From assembly GCF_010015445.1 (NCBI RefSeq), contig NC_053128.1, positions 5,466,127-5,530,126 on the forward strand: 64,000 nucleotides of DNA, read 5' to 3'. This DNA comes from Perca fluviatilis (lineage: Eukaryota; Chordata; Actinopteri; Perciformes; Percidae). Under the pieces are notes generated by a model. It was not told the DNA's origin. It made no database searches and was given only the letters and a program-made list of their open reading frames with translations. Position 1 is the first letter of the stretch. The number at the start of each line of letters is the position of its first letter. Positions 33,205 through 43,248 of the stretch are shown piece by piece. The translations under genes and the position numbers were made by a program.

Positions 33205-33451
33205 ATATTATTAAGAAAATAACCCAATCAACTTTAACAAAAATGACTGATGGATTGTTTTGGCAAAAGATCTACATGTATGCAATGTTTGTTCTTTGGT
33301 GACTAGCGTGACTTGAAATGTATTGAGTTACAATTACTTAATCTCAACATGCTTGATTAGCCTAAATATAGAGTTACTACAAGTTACTAAAAATTGTACA
33401 GTAAGTAATTACATAACTCAATAGGCCTACATAGTTACTTTGCGCTTCTGC
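33205..33451. other. Flank of the 62-bp satellite
   Basis: AT-rich sequence between the homopolymer tract and the satellite. Nothing recognised. Confidence 0.4.
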
Positions 33452-35180
33452 CATGCAGGACCCATATATGTGTTCCCAGATCAAACCCATGCCCACTCGG
33501 CCCATAAAAATTCTATGCAGGACCCATATATGCGTTCCCAGATCAAACCCATGCCCACTCGGCCCATAAAAATTCTATGCAGGACCTATATATGTGTTCC
33601 CAGTTCAAACCCATGCCCACTTGGACCATAAAAATGCTATGCAGGACCCATATATGCGTTCCCAGATCAAACCCATGCCCGCTTGGCCCATAAATATGCT
33701 ATGCAGGACCCATATATCGTTCCCAGTTCAAACCCTTGCCCACTTGGCCCAAAAAATGCCATACAGGACCCATATATGCCGTTCCCAGATCAAACCCATG
33801 CCCGCGCCTGGCCCATAAATATGCTATGCAGGACCCATATATGCGTTCCCAGTTCAAACCCATGCCCACTTGGACCATAAAATGCCATGCAGGACCCATA
33901 TGCGTTCCCAGTTCAAACCCATGCCCACTTGGCCCATAAACATTCTATGCAGGACCCATATATGTGTTCCCAGATCAAACCCATGCCCACTTGGCCCATG
34001 AATATGCTATGCAGGACCCATATATGTGTTCCCAGTTCAAACCCATGCCCACTTGGACCATAAAAATGCCATGCAGGACCCATATATGCGTTCCCAGATC
34101 AAACCCATGCCCACTTGGCCCATAAACATTCTATGCAGGACCCATATATGCGTTCCCAGTTCAAACCCATGCCCACTTGGACCATAAAATGCCATGCAGG
34201 ACCCATATATGCGTTCCCAGATCAAACCCATGCCCACTTGGCCCATAAACATTCTATGCAGGACCCATAAATGCGTTCCCAGATCAAACCCATGCCCACT
34301 TGGCCCATAAATATGCTATGCAGGACCCATATATGCGTTCCCAGATCAAACCCATGCCCGCTTGGCCCATAAATATGCTATGCAGGACCCATATATGCGT
34401 TCCCAGTTCAAACCCATGCCCACTTGGCCCATAAACATTCTATGCAGGACCCATATATGCGTTCCCAGATCAAACCCATGCCCACTTGGCCCATAAATAT
34501 GCTATGCAGGACCCATATATGCGTTCCCAGATCAAACCCATGCCCGCTTGGCCCATAAATATGCTATGCAGGACCCATATATGCGTTCCCAGTTCAAACC
34601 CATGCCCACTTGGACCATAAAAATGCCATGCAGGACCCATATATGCGTTCCCAGTTCAAACCCATGCCCACTTGGCCCATAAACATTCTATGCAGGACCC
34701 ATATATGTGTTCCCAGATCAAACCCATGCCCACTTGGCCCATGAATATGCTATGCAGGACCCATATATGTGTTCCCAGTTCAAACCCATGCCCACTTGGA
34801 CCATAAAAATGCCATGCAGGACCCATATATGCGTTCCCAGATCAAACCCATGCCCACTTGGCCCATAAACATTCTATGCAGGACCCATATATGCGTTCCC
34901 AGTTCAAACCCATGCCCACTTGGACCATAAAAATGCCATGCAGGACCCATATATGCGTTCCCAGATCAAACCCATGCCCACTTGGCCCATAAAAATGCCA
35001 TGCAGGACCCATATATGCGTTCCCAGATCAAACCCATGCCCACTTGGCCCATAAACATTCTATGCAGGACCCATAAATGCGTTCCCAGATCAAACCCATG
35101 CCCACTTGGCCCATGAATATGCTATGCAGGACCCATATATGTGTTCTCAGTTCAAACCCATGCCCAATTGGCCCATGCCT
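33452..35180 (+). repeat. Satellite array, monomer about 62 bp, with higher-order structure
   Basis: About 28 head-to-tail units of the type ATGCAGGACCCATATATGC, GTTCCCAGATCAAACCCATG, CCCACTTGGCCC, ATAAACATTCT. Variants alternate (CAGATC or CAGTTC; GGCCC or GGACC; ATTCT, ATGCT or ATGCC). The block starting CATTCT at 33941 recurs in the same variant order at 34684, a shift of 743 bases or 12 units. Units stay in phase across the whole array. Translated frames give repeated peptides that are not genes. Confidence 0.93.
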
Positions 35181-36079
35181 GTCCCTTATGGGGCCCATGT
35201 AATCAGCTCATATGGGCTTCCTATGTGGGACTCATACTACAAAACCTACATGGGACCCGCTGATTTCACCCAGCCAAAGCCCATGCCCACACAGATACCA
35301 TGGAACCCATCTGGGCCCCACAAGTCATTGCTGGCTGGGACCATAAGGTCTTCAAAGCTAACGGTTAAATTTAATGCATTTTTGTGAATAGGAGGGGTTT
35401 CGTTAGCTGCTGCTGTCCCTTCAATCCTATGGGTAAAGATTGCGGCTAGCTGCAGGGCTTGAGCTCCGTCAGGGCCTCGGCATTTAGTAGTCCAGTAACC
35501 CAGAAACGGTGACTTTGCGCGAATATGGAGCGCCGTGGGCTTCTGGTCATGACGGAGATCCATTTAGCTCACAGCGAGCCGGGGTCTATGAATGAGGACA
35601 CGCCAGGTGGCGAGGCAGCACCAGCCGCTGTCACATTAGCCTGCTGAGCTCCTGCTGAACTGCGAGTCGGACAAAATTTGCAAATAGCCATCAACTTTCG
35701 TAAAACAGCCCATATTTGACCTCTACATAGTTGATTTCTTGCATAAAAAAGTCTCAATTGAATTTAGTAATTAAATAGCGGACCTCTGGAGATCTGCGTG
35801 ACCTAGCTAGATTCAGAAGACTAAGCTGACCTCAGGTCAGTGGTGTAGCCTATGCAAATGTTGGGGCGTGACAAAGACTAGGAGTTGGGATGTTGACGTC
35901 AACGTTTAGCTTTGTTGAGATTCGCCCATTTTCAGCAGCAGTTTCAAATTGTGAGATTTGCAGAGGAAAGGGGTGTCAATGGGATTTTGAGGTTCTATGT
36001 ATGTCCTATTTACCCTCCAAACTATCGTTTTTCAACCATGACAAGGTAAAATTGGTTTTGCATTCCATCACCTCTTTAA

Positions 36080-36490
36080 CCCTTTAGGCGCCGGGTTTTA
36101 TTTTTAAAAATACTAGGTTTTGACACCTAAATTTCAGAAGGCTCTGGCTTGAAAATGGTTTGAGATAGAGACAAAGTGTAAATGAAACAAATATTCAGAA
36201 TGACCTAACGTTTATCTAGGGAGTACATTTTTCCATCTAATTTGCATATTATGACGTCATATCGTGGCGGCCATATTGGATTATGTAAATTCCATGAAAT
36301 ACCTGATATTTTGAAAGAGAGTTGAATTTATTTCATCAGATTTACCCCCCTCCATCCATTTGTTATGTTGTCCACATATCACATGAACAGGGAAAAAGTA
36401 AATTGTAAGCCAACAGTCGTAAACTACAACTATTACTACGCCACAAAACTCATGTAAACAGTAGGCTTTTAGGTTTTTTTATTTTTTTTT
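36080..36490. other. Non-coding flank
   Basis: Begins AACCCTTTAGGCGCCGGG, a common start of fish MITE-like repeats. The rest is AT-rich with no clear element. Confidence 0.35.
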
Positions 36491-37310
36491 GGACGGGGGA
36501 GAGGCTCACGGCAGCACCCGCTGCTCGTTGAGCACAGTAATTGTAGAGCGATACGTGCTTTCACAAGTCTCCAAACACCACAAAAGTTTCCAATAACACC
36601 AGAAAAAGTCGCTGGCTGTCGCTTTTGACAAAAAAGTCAAGTTCGGATGGGATTTCGTCGGACATTTTGCATTGAAGCATGACGTATTTCTGAGCTAAGG
36701 TCTAAGTAGTGGAGTGCTGTGTGTCTCCTCTCTGATCTGACTGCAGGCTGGGACTGCAGCGTGAAGCTACTGAGAGACTGACTGCCTGTGAGGCCTTTGG
36801 ACGGGGGAGGGGTTCACGGCAGCACCCGCTGCTTGTTGGGCACAGTAATTGCAGAGTGACGCTATATTTGGAGAAAACAGCTGATTGATTCAGTACCGCG
36901 TCGTGTCCCTAATTATTTTGTGTAAGAGTGAAGAATCATTTACATTTAGCCTACACCCGCTCTGTAAACCAGGGCAAGAACGGTGGCGAATAAGTGATTC
37001 AATGCAGCCTGGACGCGGAGTGCTGTGTGTCTCATCTCTGCTCTGACGGCAGGCTGGGGTGCTGCGCGAGGCTACTGAGAGACTGACCGCCTACGGGCTT
37101 TGGACGAGGGAGGGGCTCACGGCAGCACCTGCACAGTAATTGTAGAGTGATACGTGCTTTCACAAGTCTCCAAACACCTCAAAAGTCTCCAATAACACCA
37201 GAAAAAGTCGCTAGTCACTTTTGACAAAAAAGTCAAGTTTGGATGGGATTTCCTCGAACATTTTGCATTGAAGCATGATATATTTCTGAGCTAAGGTCTG
37301 ATGCTGTGTT
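36491..37310. repeat. Three tandem units of about 305 bp
   Basis: Units start with GGACGGGGGAGAGGCTCACGG and close variants at 36491, 36799 and 37102. All contain CACGGCAGCACC. Units 1 and 3 share ATACGTGCTTTCACAAGTCTCC and CATTTTGCATTGAAGCATGA, while unit 2 has a different middle with AGAAAACAGCTGATTGATTCAG. A segment like the unit 2 middle recurs at about 37866. Confidence 0.75.
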
Positions 37311-37947
37311 CATGCCACCTCGGAATAACAGGCACCGCCCCCCTGGTTACGTTGTTTTTCTGACTGGCAGCGTTCACATGGTCGGGATGCGCGTTCTTCT
37401 TCTTCTGTTATATTGACGTTTGGCATAACAACTTTTTGCATGACTGCCACCAACGGTTGGCTGTAGCCTAGAGCATCAGGTGTGTGAAAACATGGAGGCC
37501 ACAATAACAAAAGATTTTTTTTTTTTTTATACATAGGCCAATTTATGAATAATTTTAAACAGGTTATGTCTGTGTATGTTTCTTGGCAGAGGCGTTGGTC
37601 CACAATAAACAGTTTATTGTCATTGAAATATGTTCAGTGAACCAAAGTCGCCTACATCAAACGTCAGTTGTCAACAACACGTCACCAACTGGGAAACTCG
37701 GTTATCAAAATCCAGCCCGAGTTTCCCACCTCTGATTCCCAAAGGAAGTTACATGAATGGAAGTGACGTTTTCACTCGGAAAAACGTTTTTCCGATGTCC
37801 ATGAACGCACGGTAAGTATGGGATGTCTGCTAACTAGTGGAGGGGAGTATGAATGACATATAACACTCTATTCAGAGAAAACAGCCGTTTGATTCAGTAC
37901 CGCGTCCTATCGAAAAAGCTACATTATTTTAATTTTTTTATTCCTCT
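37311..37947. other. Non-coding flank upstream of a LINE
   Basis: No recognised element apart from the unit 2-like segment near 37866 and a T10 run near 37510. Confidence 0.35.
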
Positions 37948-37967
37948 CCGGGAACCATCACCTTATC

Positions 37968-39230
37968 GTGGTGGAGAGGTTTGTGGGTCTCTATGAACCT
38001 GAGGGCTGTGTGGTCTGGAGCTTTGTGCTCCTGGTAGGGTCTCCCAAGGCAAAGTGGTCTCAGGTAGTGATGGTCAAAGGAAGCTTCGCGAGCGCCGCTA
38101 CGTTGGAGTTTACCCCGGTGGACGAGAGGGTCGCCTCTCGTCCACGAACACCGTGGTGGACACCGGTGGTCAGGGAAGCCGTCCGACTGAAGGAGTCTTT
38201 CCGGGATATGTTATCCCAGAGGACTCCGGAGGCAGTTGCAGGGTACCGAAGGGCCCGAAGGGCTGCAGCCTCTGCCGTGAAAGAGGCAAAGCAGCGGGTG
38301 TGGGAGAAGTTTGGAGAAGACATGGAGAAGGACTTCGGTCGGCACCAAGGTGCTTCTGGAAAACTGTTCGCCACCTCAGGAGGGGGAAGCGGGGAACCAT
38401 CCAAGCTGTGTACAGTAAGGATGGGACACTGTTGACCTCAACTGAGGAGGTAATAGGGCGGTGGAAGGAGCACATTGAGGAACTCCTGAATCCGACTAAT
38501 ACGCCCTCTATGTTAGAGGCAGAGCTGGAGGATGATGGGGGATCATTGTCAATTTCCCAGGCGGAAGTCACTGATGTAGTCAAACAACTCCACAGTGGCA
38601 AAGCCCCTGGGATTGATGAGATCCGTCCAGAAATGCTCAAGGCTCTGGGTGTGGAGGGGCTGTCCCGGTTGACACACCTCTTCAACATTGCGTGGAAGTC
38701 TGGGACAGTGCCAAAGGAGTGGCAGACCGGGGTGGTGGTTCCCCTTCTTAAAAAGGGGGACCAGAGGGTGTGTGAAAATTACAGGGGTATCACACTTCTC
38801 AGCCTCCCTGGTAAAGTCTACTCCACGGTGCTGAAAAAAGGAGGGTTCGGCCAATAGTCAAACCTTGGGTTGAAGAGGAACAATGCGGATTCCGTCCTGG
38901 TCGTGGAACAATGGACCAGCTCTTCACTCTCACAAGGATCCTGGAGGGAGCCTGGGAGTATGCCCAACGTCTACATGTGTTTTGTGGATCTGGAAAAGGC
39001 GTATGATCGGGTCCCTCGGGAGATACTGTGGGAGGTGCTGCGGGAGTATGGGGTGAGGGGGTCTCTTCTCAGGGCCATCCAATCTCTGTACGACCAAAGT
39101 GAGAGCTGTGTCCGGGTTCTCGGCAGTAAGTCGGACTCGTTTCAGGTGAGCTTTGGCCTCCGCCAGGGCTGCGCTCTGTCACCAATCCTGTATGTAATAT
39201 TTATGGACAGGATATCAAGGCGTAGTCGGG
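37968..39230 (+). pseudogene. LINE ORF remnant upstream of the G tract
   Basis: Two plus-strand frames overlap at 37968-38435 and 38054-38857, and the frame then changes again near 38857-38870. The RT core is recognisable (LHSGKAPGIDEIRPEMLKA, then VVVPLLKKGD, then VDLEKAYDRVPREILWEVL). The frame changes and the lost endonuclease make it non-functional. Confidence 0.8.
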
Positions 39231-39234
39231 GTGG

Positions 39235-39237
<3 letters not shown>

Positions 39238-39316
<79 letters not shown>
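39238..39316. repeat. Uninterrupted run of 79 G
   Basis: Seventy-nine consecutive G between GTGGGGA and TGGGTGCCCC. It sits exactly where the LINE reverse transcriptase should encode its FADD catalytic box and about 20-30 neighbouring codons. A tract this long is exceptional and may be an assembly or read artefact rather than genomic sequence. Confidence 0.9.
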
Positions 39317-39317
<1 letters not shown>

Positions 39318-40032
39318 GGGTGCCCCTTTCCGGATCGGTTCGAAGCCGAGTGTGAAGCGGCTGGGATGAGGATCAGCACCTCTAAATCTGAGGCCATGGT
39401 TCTCAGCAGGAAACCGATGGAGTGCCTACTCCAGGTAGGGAATGAGTCCTTACCCCAAGTGAAGGAGTTCAAGTACCTTGGGGTTTTGTTTGCGAGTGAG
39501 GGGACAATGGAGTGGGAGATTGGTTAGAGAATCGGCGCAGTGGGTGCGGTATTACATTCAATTTATCGCACCGTTGTGACGATCTACCGGTCAGTTTTCG
39601 TTCCTACCCTCACCTATGGTCATGAAGGCTGGGTCATGACCGAAAGAACGAGATCCAGGGTACAAGCGGCCGAAATTGGGTTTCCTCAGGAGGGTGGCTG
39701 GCGTCTCCCTTAGAGATAGCGTGAGAAGCTCAGTCATCCGTGAGGAGCTAGGAGTAGAGCCACTGCTCCTTCGCGTCGAAAGGAGCCAGTTGAGGTGGTT
39801 CGGGCATCTGGTAAGGATGCTCCCTGGGCGCCTCCCTAGGGAGGTGTTCCAGGCACGTCCAGCTGGGAGGAGGCCTGGCGGAAGACCCAGGACTAGGTGG
39901 AGGGATTATATCTCCAACCTGGCCTGGGAACCCTTCGGGATCCCCCAGTTGGAGCTGGTTAATGTGGCTCGGGAAAGGGAAGTTTGGGGTCCCCTGCTGG
40001 AGCTGCTCCCCCCGCGACCTGACACCGGATAA
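39317..40032 (+). pseudogene. LINE ORF remnant downstream of the G tract
   Basis: Frame 39317-39527 gives FEAECEAAGMRISTSKSEAM. A stop at about 39525 and frame changes follow. The frame from 39676 reads FLRRVAGVSLRDSVRSSVIR, then QLRWFGHLVRMLPGR and GGRPRTRWRDYISNLAWE to TGA at 40030. Confidence 0.75.
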
Positions 40033-40065
40033 GCGGACAAAGATGGATACATTTTTTATTGCCAA

Positions 40066-40245
40066 ATTCCAAGACCCTTAAAAAAAAAGTACATTTTTGG
40101 TGGCCCAAATGTTAATATTTGCCTCTGGCTCTTTGCACTGGATATGCAAAAGAGCTGTTCATTAACCAGAGGGTAAATGTGACTGTACAAAGCTTACAGC
40201 AGGGCTATTCAACTACACTGTTCCGGGGGGACACATTTTCAGAAG
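40066..40245. other. Short non-coding spacer
   Basis: AT-rich spacer between the LINE end and the SINE. Nothing recognised. Confidence 0.4.
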
Positions 40246-40340
40246 CCTAAGCCAAGCTACAAGGCAACACGGTGGTTCAGTGGTTAACACTTCTGCCTCA
40301 CAGCAAGAAGGTTCTGGGTTTGAACCCAGGGCAGCAGCTA
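40246..40340 (+). mobile_element. tRNA-derived SINE head
   Basis: ACACGGTGGTTCAGTGGTTA resembles an RNA polymerase III A box, and GGTTCTGGGTTTGAACCC about 45 bases on resembles a B box, as in tRNA-headed fish SINEs. Downstream sequence does not continue as a recognised SINE body, so it is truncated. It is not a functional tRNA gene. Confidence 0.6.
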
Positions 40341-40729
40341 AGTTTCCAAAGATTAGTAGCAAACTAATAAACAGTTAGACTATAAACCAACAGCTTTCGT
40401 TTTAGCTTGTTAGTAAAACATCGCTATTAGCAGAGTAGCATGCTGTAGGCTACTTGTGTAAAACAGCGCGGTGGACGAGAGCAGCCGTTAGTTACCTTGT
40501 GTCGAGTTCGCTCTCCGTGGAATGGATAAGTACTGGATGTTTGTTACAGAGATGATGTAGGAGCATTTTTTCAGCCTAAAATGATCCCAAACTTTAGGTT
40601 CTATTTTTGTCTTCCTTCATTTGTAATCTGGGCCGTCAGTTTTGTGTCCACAGAAGCGTAAAACCTCTTGTGCACTAGTAATAATCCTCCGTGCGGAAAC
40701 ACAGTGAGCCGTACAACCTTAATTACATT

Positions 40730-40820
40730 GATTTAACGAAGCTTCGAGGCAAAGAACTTTGCTTCGAGGATTTTTTGTAATCGAATTATTCAAGTTATTC
40801 GAGAAATCGTTTCAGCCCTA
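40730..40820. mobile_element. hAT terminus
   Basis: The block with GAAGCTTCGAGGCAAAG and GAGGATTTTTTGTAATCG ends in TTATTCGAGAAATCGTTTCAGCCCTA, which complements to TAGGGCTGAAACGATT, a frequent hAT end. The other end and any target duplication were not fixed; 40341-40729 may be its interior. Confidence 0.5.
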
Positions 40821-41454
40821 CTTTAAATCAATCACAATTGTCTTGGGCGGCGCTAAATGCTGGATGCAGCAATGGTGCCTCTACAAAATAGCCTCGGGAA
40901 TGAACTTGTTTTGGGGTTACATGTGCACAAAGGGAGGCGAGCTCTGAAATTAAAATGGCTTGTGTGATGTGTGATGAGAATTTTATAAATAAAAAAAAGG
41001 TCGATTCTAGCTCAAAGGATGAATTGATCAGAGTTTAGAATGCCAACAAAAAGAAAGCGGAAGGTGAGGGAAATCCTGGAACTATCCTGCAAATGAAACG
41101 TTGTCCATATAGACTAATAGAAACTGACTTCTCTTTGGAACCAGTGGTGTCACCCCCTGCTGGAAATTAGAAAGAATGCAGGTTTAAGGCCATTTTGTTT
41201 TGTTTAATTTTTCACATTACTGTTTACAAATCAAGTACATGTACAAACATTCCATGCTTGGGCAGACTTAACAGGGCAGGGCAGAGAAGCAGGAAGGAAA
41301 AAAACAAATCAGGCAGAGTAGCGGGGCTATAGAACAAGGCATCGAGGCCACAGTGGCCGATGGGCATACAATTTTCAGAAGGGTATCCAACCAGACAGAG
41401 CGACGATGGCCAAATCTTTAAAATAAATACTAACATCTGATAACTTAGATCAAA
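40821..41454. other. Unassigned non-coding stretch
   Basis: No open frame or recognised repeat. Confidence 0.4.
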
Positions 41455-41770
41455 TGACTTCTCCAGGCTGCAGACGAGGCACACCCACTCGATATAAGCT
41501 TGGTCTTCCCTCCACTACTCTGCCAGATTATTCCGTCATGTTCGGTAGCGGTTACTACAGTTCCTTGGTTCGCTACCAGTTGAAGGTGTTTTTGGTTTTC
41601 TCCTCCGGTTATTTCTTGTACCTAATCTATGAATTTTTGTGTATGCAACTCGATTGTTCTTGCCACGCTGCTGTTTCCAGTTCCTGGTTCTCAACGCCTG
41701 TTTTTCTACTCAGCCTCGGAGGACATGTCCAGCCAGCCAGCTCCCTGTCACCACTGCTCATGCAAGAGAA
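41455..41770 (+). mobile_element. Possible LTR fragment
   Basis: Starts TGACTTCTCC, has a TATA-like CGATATAAGCTTGG at about 41489 and a pyrimidine-rich body. The 3' end with a polyadenylation signal is missing; the downstream neighbour is a LINE insertion. Weak evidence. Confidence 0.35.
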
Positions 41771-41773
41771 TTA

Positions 41774-42110
41774 TTTTTTTTTTTTAGATCAACTTTTTAT
41801 TGTTTTTATATTTTTGAAAAAAAGAATTTAACAAAAAAATCACACTTTGCCTAGTCACTCTCCTCTAATTCTTGTGATGCTGAGGTCATTAGGACTGATA
41901 CTTGTGCTGCTGCACTTTTCCATAGGTCTATAGTCGATAATTTGGCTCTGTTAATCCTTGCTGTAGAGAGCTCAAGCATAACAATTTCTAGAAAATACTC
42001 CAACCACTGTTTTAAACTCAAACTTCTTAATGGGCTATTTTAATTCCAAAGGCCAAGGGAACTTTATCAGGATGCATAGTATCCTGGATCCATGAAATAA
42101 CTGGCCTTAA
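41774..42110 (-). mobile_element. 5'-truncated LINE, minus strand
   Basis: On the minus strand it ends in AATAAAAAGTTGATC and a poly-A (poly-T 41774-41785 on the plus strand). Upstream of this, the frame ending at the stop 41851-41853 reads MLELSTARINRAKLSTIDLW and ends SASQELEESD, like the C terminus of an L1/Tx1-type ORF2. Only about 45-100 codons remain. Confidence 0.6.
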
Positions 42111-42112
42111 CA

Positions 42113-42304
42113 TAGGGGTGTACTCACTTTTGTTGACAGTGGTTTAGACATTAATGGCTGTGTGTTGCGTTATTTTGAGAGGACAGCATATTTACACTGT
42201 TATACATTGTAGCAAAGTGTAATTTCTTCAGTGTTGTCCCATTAAAAGATATAATGAAATATTTACTAAAATGTGAGGGGTGTACTCACTTTTGTGAGAT
42301 ACTG
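42113..42304. mobile_element. 3' end of a second Tc1-like element
   Basis: Contains the Tc1-type terminus AGGGGTGTACTCACTTTTGTGAGATACTG before TA (42305-42306), preceded by GTACTCACTTTTGTTGACAG and TGTTATACATTGTAGCAAAGTG. Different family from the one at 12735. Only about 190 bp remain. Confidence 0.65.
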
Positions 42305-42306
42305 TA

Positions 42307-43039
42307 TGTAAACAGTCTACACAAGACGCAGCAGTAAGTGCAAAATGTGTTAGTAACTGTGCCAGGAAAAAACCTAAATAGCCAACAGACTAAAGAAGAC
42401 ATACATAAACAGGTGTTTTGAACTTTGGTTTGAGTAAAGTGGCGAACTTTTTGAAGTCAATCGACTCCCACAGTTGTGTAGCTTGACATCCCAGTATCAA
42501 TACACATATTAACCCACGCTTCCTCACGCTTTTAGTGTTCATACGTATTTACTAACCAGCAGCTATCGGGTCGCCAGTGATAGCCCTCCTGTAGTGTTCT
42601 CCGTCCTGCGGTTGTCTCCGTCATACTGCCTGTCCGGCCTGTCCCCATACATCCATGCCCTGTACCAGCCCGGAGTTAGCTTCTGTTTCGGGGGAAGGGG
42701 GCTTTGCGTTCTCCTTGCCCTGTCACTGCTTGTTAAGGTAAGCTAGGTTAGCCTTCTTGTGCGCGCTTCTCAAATGTACTTTCAAATTTGTGGGGATTTT
42801 TCCCTTAATTGTCCACTTATTTTACCACCTTCCACTGCAAGGCACTTGCTTTTATCTGACACAATCAAATGGGACTCTGTCACTTTCTCCCGACTTTCGG
42901 TACCGCCGTGATGCCAGGTGAGGGATACGGACATGTTGTGTTCAATTTGACGTGGAATGTCGGAATTTCTGGGTTCCCAGTCGGAAACTATATGTCTACG
43001 GCATAGACTGAATAAAACAGGGCGGAAATGTCAACTCTG
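42307..43039. other. Unassigned stretch with a GC-rich centre
   Basis: 42590-42730 is GC-rich with CTGTCCCCATACATCC and GGCTTTGCGTTCTCC. No clear frame or element. Confidence 0.35.
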
Positions 43040-43248
43040 AAAGTATAACGTTATTTGCTCTGTGAAAGACATTGACAAAGACGAAAACTTACTTGATAAT
43101 TTTATTTCATTTTAGTTAGTTTTGCAAACAGACATCACAGTTTTAGTTTAGTTATCGTTTTTTTGTAATGCCTCGTTTTTATTTTTATTTCAGTTAACGA
43201 CAATGTTTTTTCCCACCTAGTTTTCGTTATTTCGTTCGTTTTCGTTAA

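Larger units (their letters stand above)
26651..35339. mobile_element. Nested inverted-repeat element carrying two satellite arrays
   Basis: Begins CCCAGCCAGCAATGACATGT and ends with the inverse (ACAAGTCATTGCTGGCTGGG), with GGGGCCCAGATGGG continuing the inverted repeat inward. ACC occurs on both outer sides (26648-26650 and 35340-35342). The uninterrupted 205-bp repeats show that it inserted into a CTACCCTAAGG site. Just inside the left end is a 145-bp satellite, inside the right end a 62-bp satellite; the middle holds later insertions. Both satellites are rich in GGGCCC and TGGG words like the termini. The superfamily is unknown; no transposase was found. Confidence 0.65.
25679..36075. mobile_element. 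TTAA-flanked foldback element, family 2, expanded by nested insertions
   Basis: The ends are inverted: AGGGGTGATAGAATG at the left, and the right end complements to AGAGGTGATGGAATG. TTAA lies outside both (25675-25678 and 36076-36079). Subterminal blocks pair over several hundred bases: the left GAGACTTTTTTATGCGAGAAATC matches the inverse near 35740, and GTCACCGTTTCTGGG matches the inverse near 35505. Between the arms are 205-bp tandem repeats and, inside the third copy, an 8.7-kb second element. The same family without that insertion is at 43249-45998. No transposase was seen. Confidence 0.75.
37948..40065 (+). mobile_element. Rex3/RTE-like LINE, catalytic region lost
   Basis: Starts in a GC-rich leader (TCTCCGGGAACCATCACC) and ends GGATAAGCGGACAAAGATGGATAC, like the GATG-type tail of fish Rex3/RTE-type LINEs. 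ORF pieces in two frames give a linker (TPWWTPVVREAVRLK), the RT fingers and palm (HSGKAPGIDEIRPEMLKALG, NYRGITLLSLPGK), VDLEKAYDRVPRE and RQGCALSPILY. Thumb motifs (AAGMRISTSKSEAM, FKYLGVLF) and the C terminus with RPRTRWRDYISNLAWE follow. The endonuclease is deleted near 38080, and the FADD catalytic box is replaced by a G tract. The clade is a best guess from wording. Confidence 0.75.

Noticed and set aside
33452..35180. A CRISPR-like array
   Set aside because: Repeats are contiguous with no unique spacers, and the context is a vertebrate genome.
33440..35387. Open frames in both strands of the 62-bp satellite, giving repeated Met-Gly-Pro or Pro-Met-Pro peptides
   Set aside because: They follow directly from the tandem unit being open in several frames; no start context, splice site or conservation signal.
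39215..39527. Frames with long Gly or Pro runs
   Set aside because: Translation of the G79 tract.
40246..40340. A tRNA gene
   Set aside because: A and B box-like words are present, but no cloverleaf arms with a proper anticodon stem; it fits a SINE head better.
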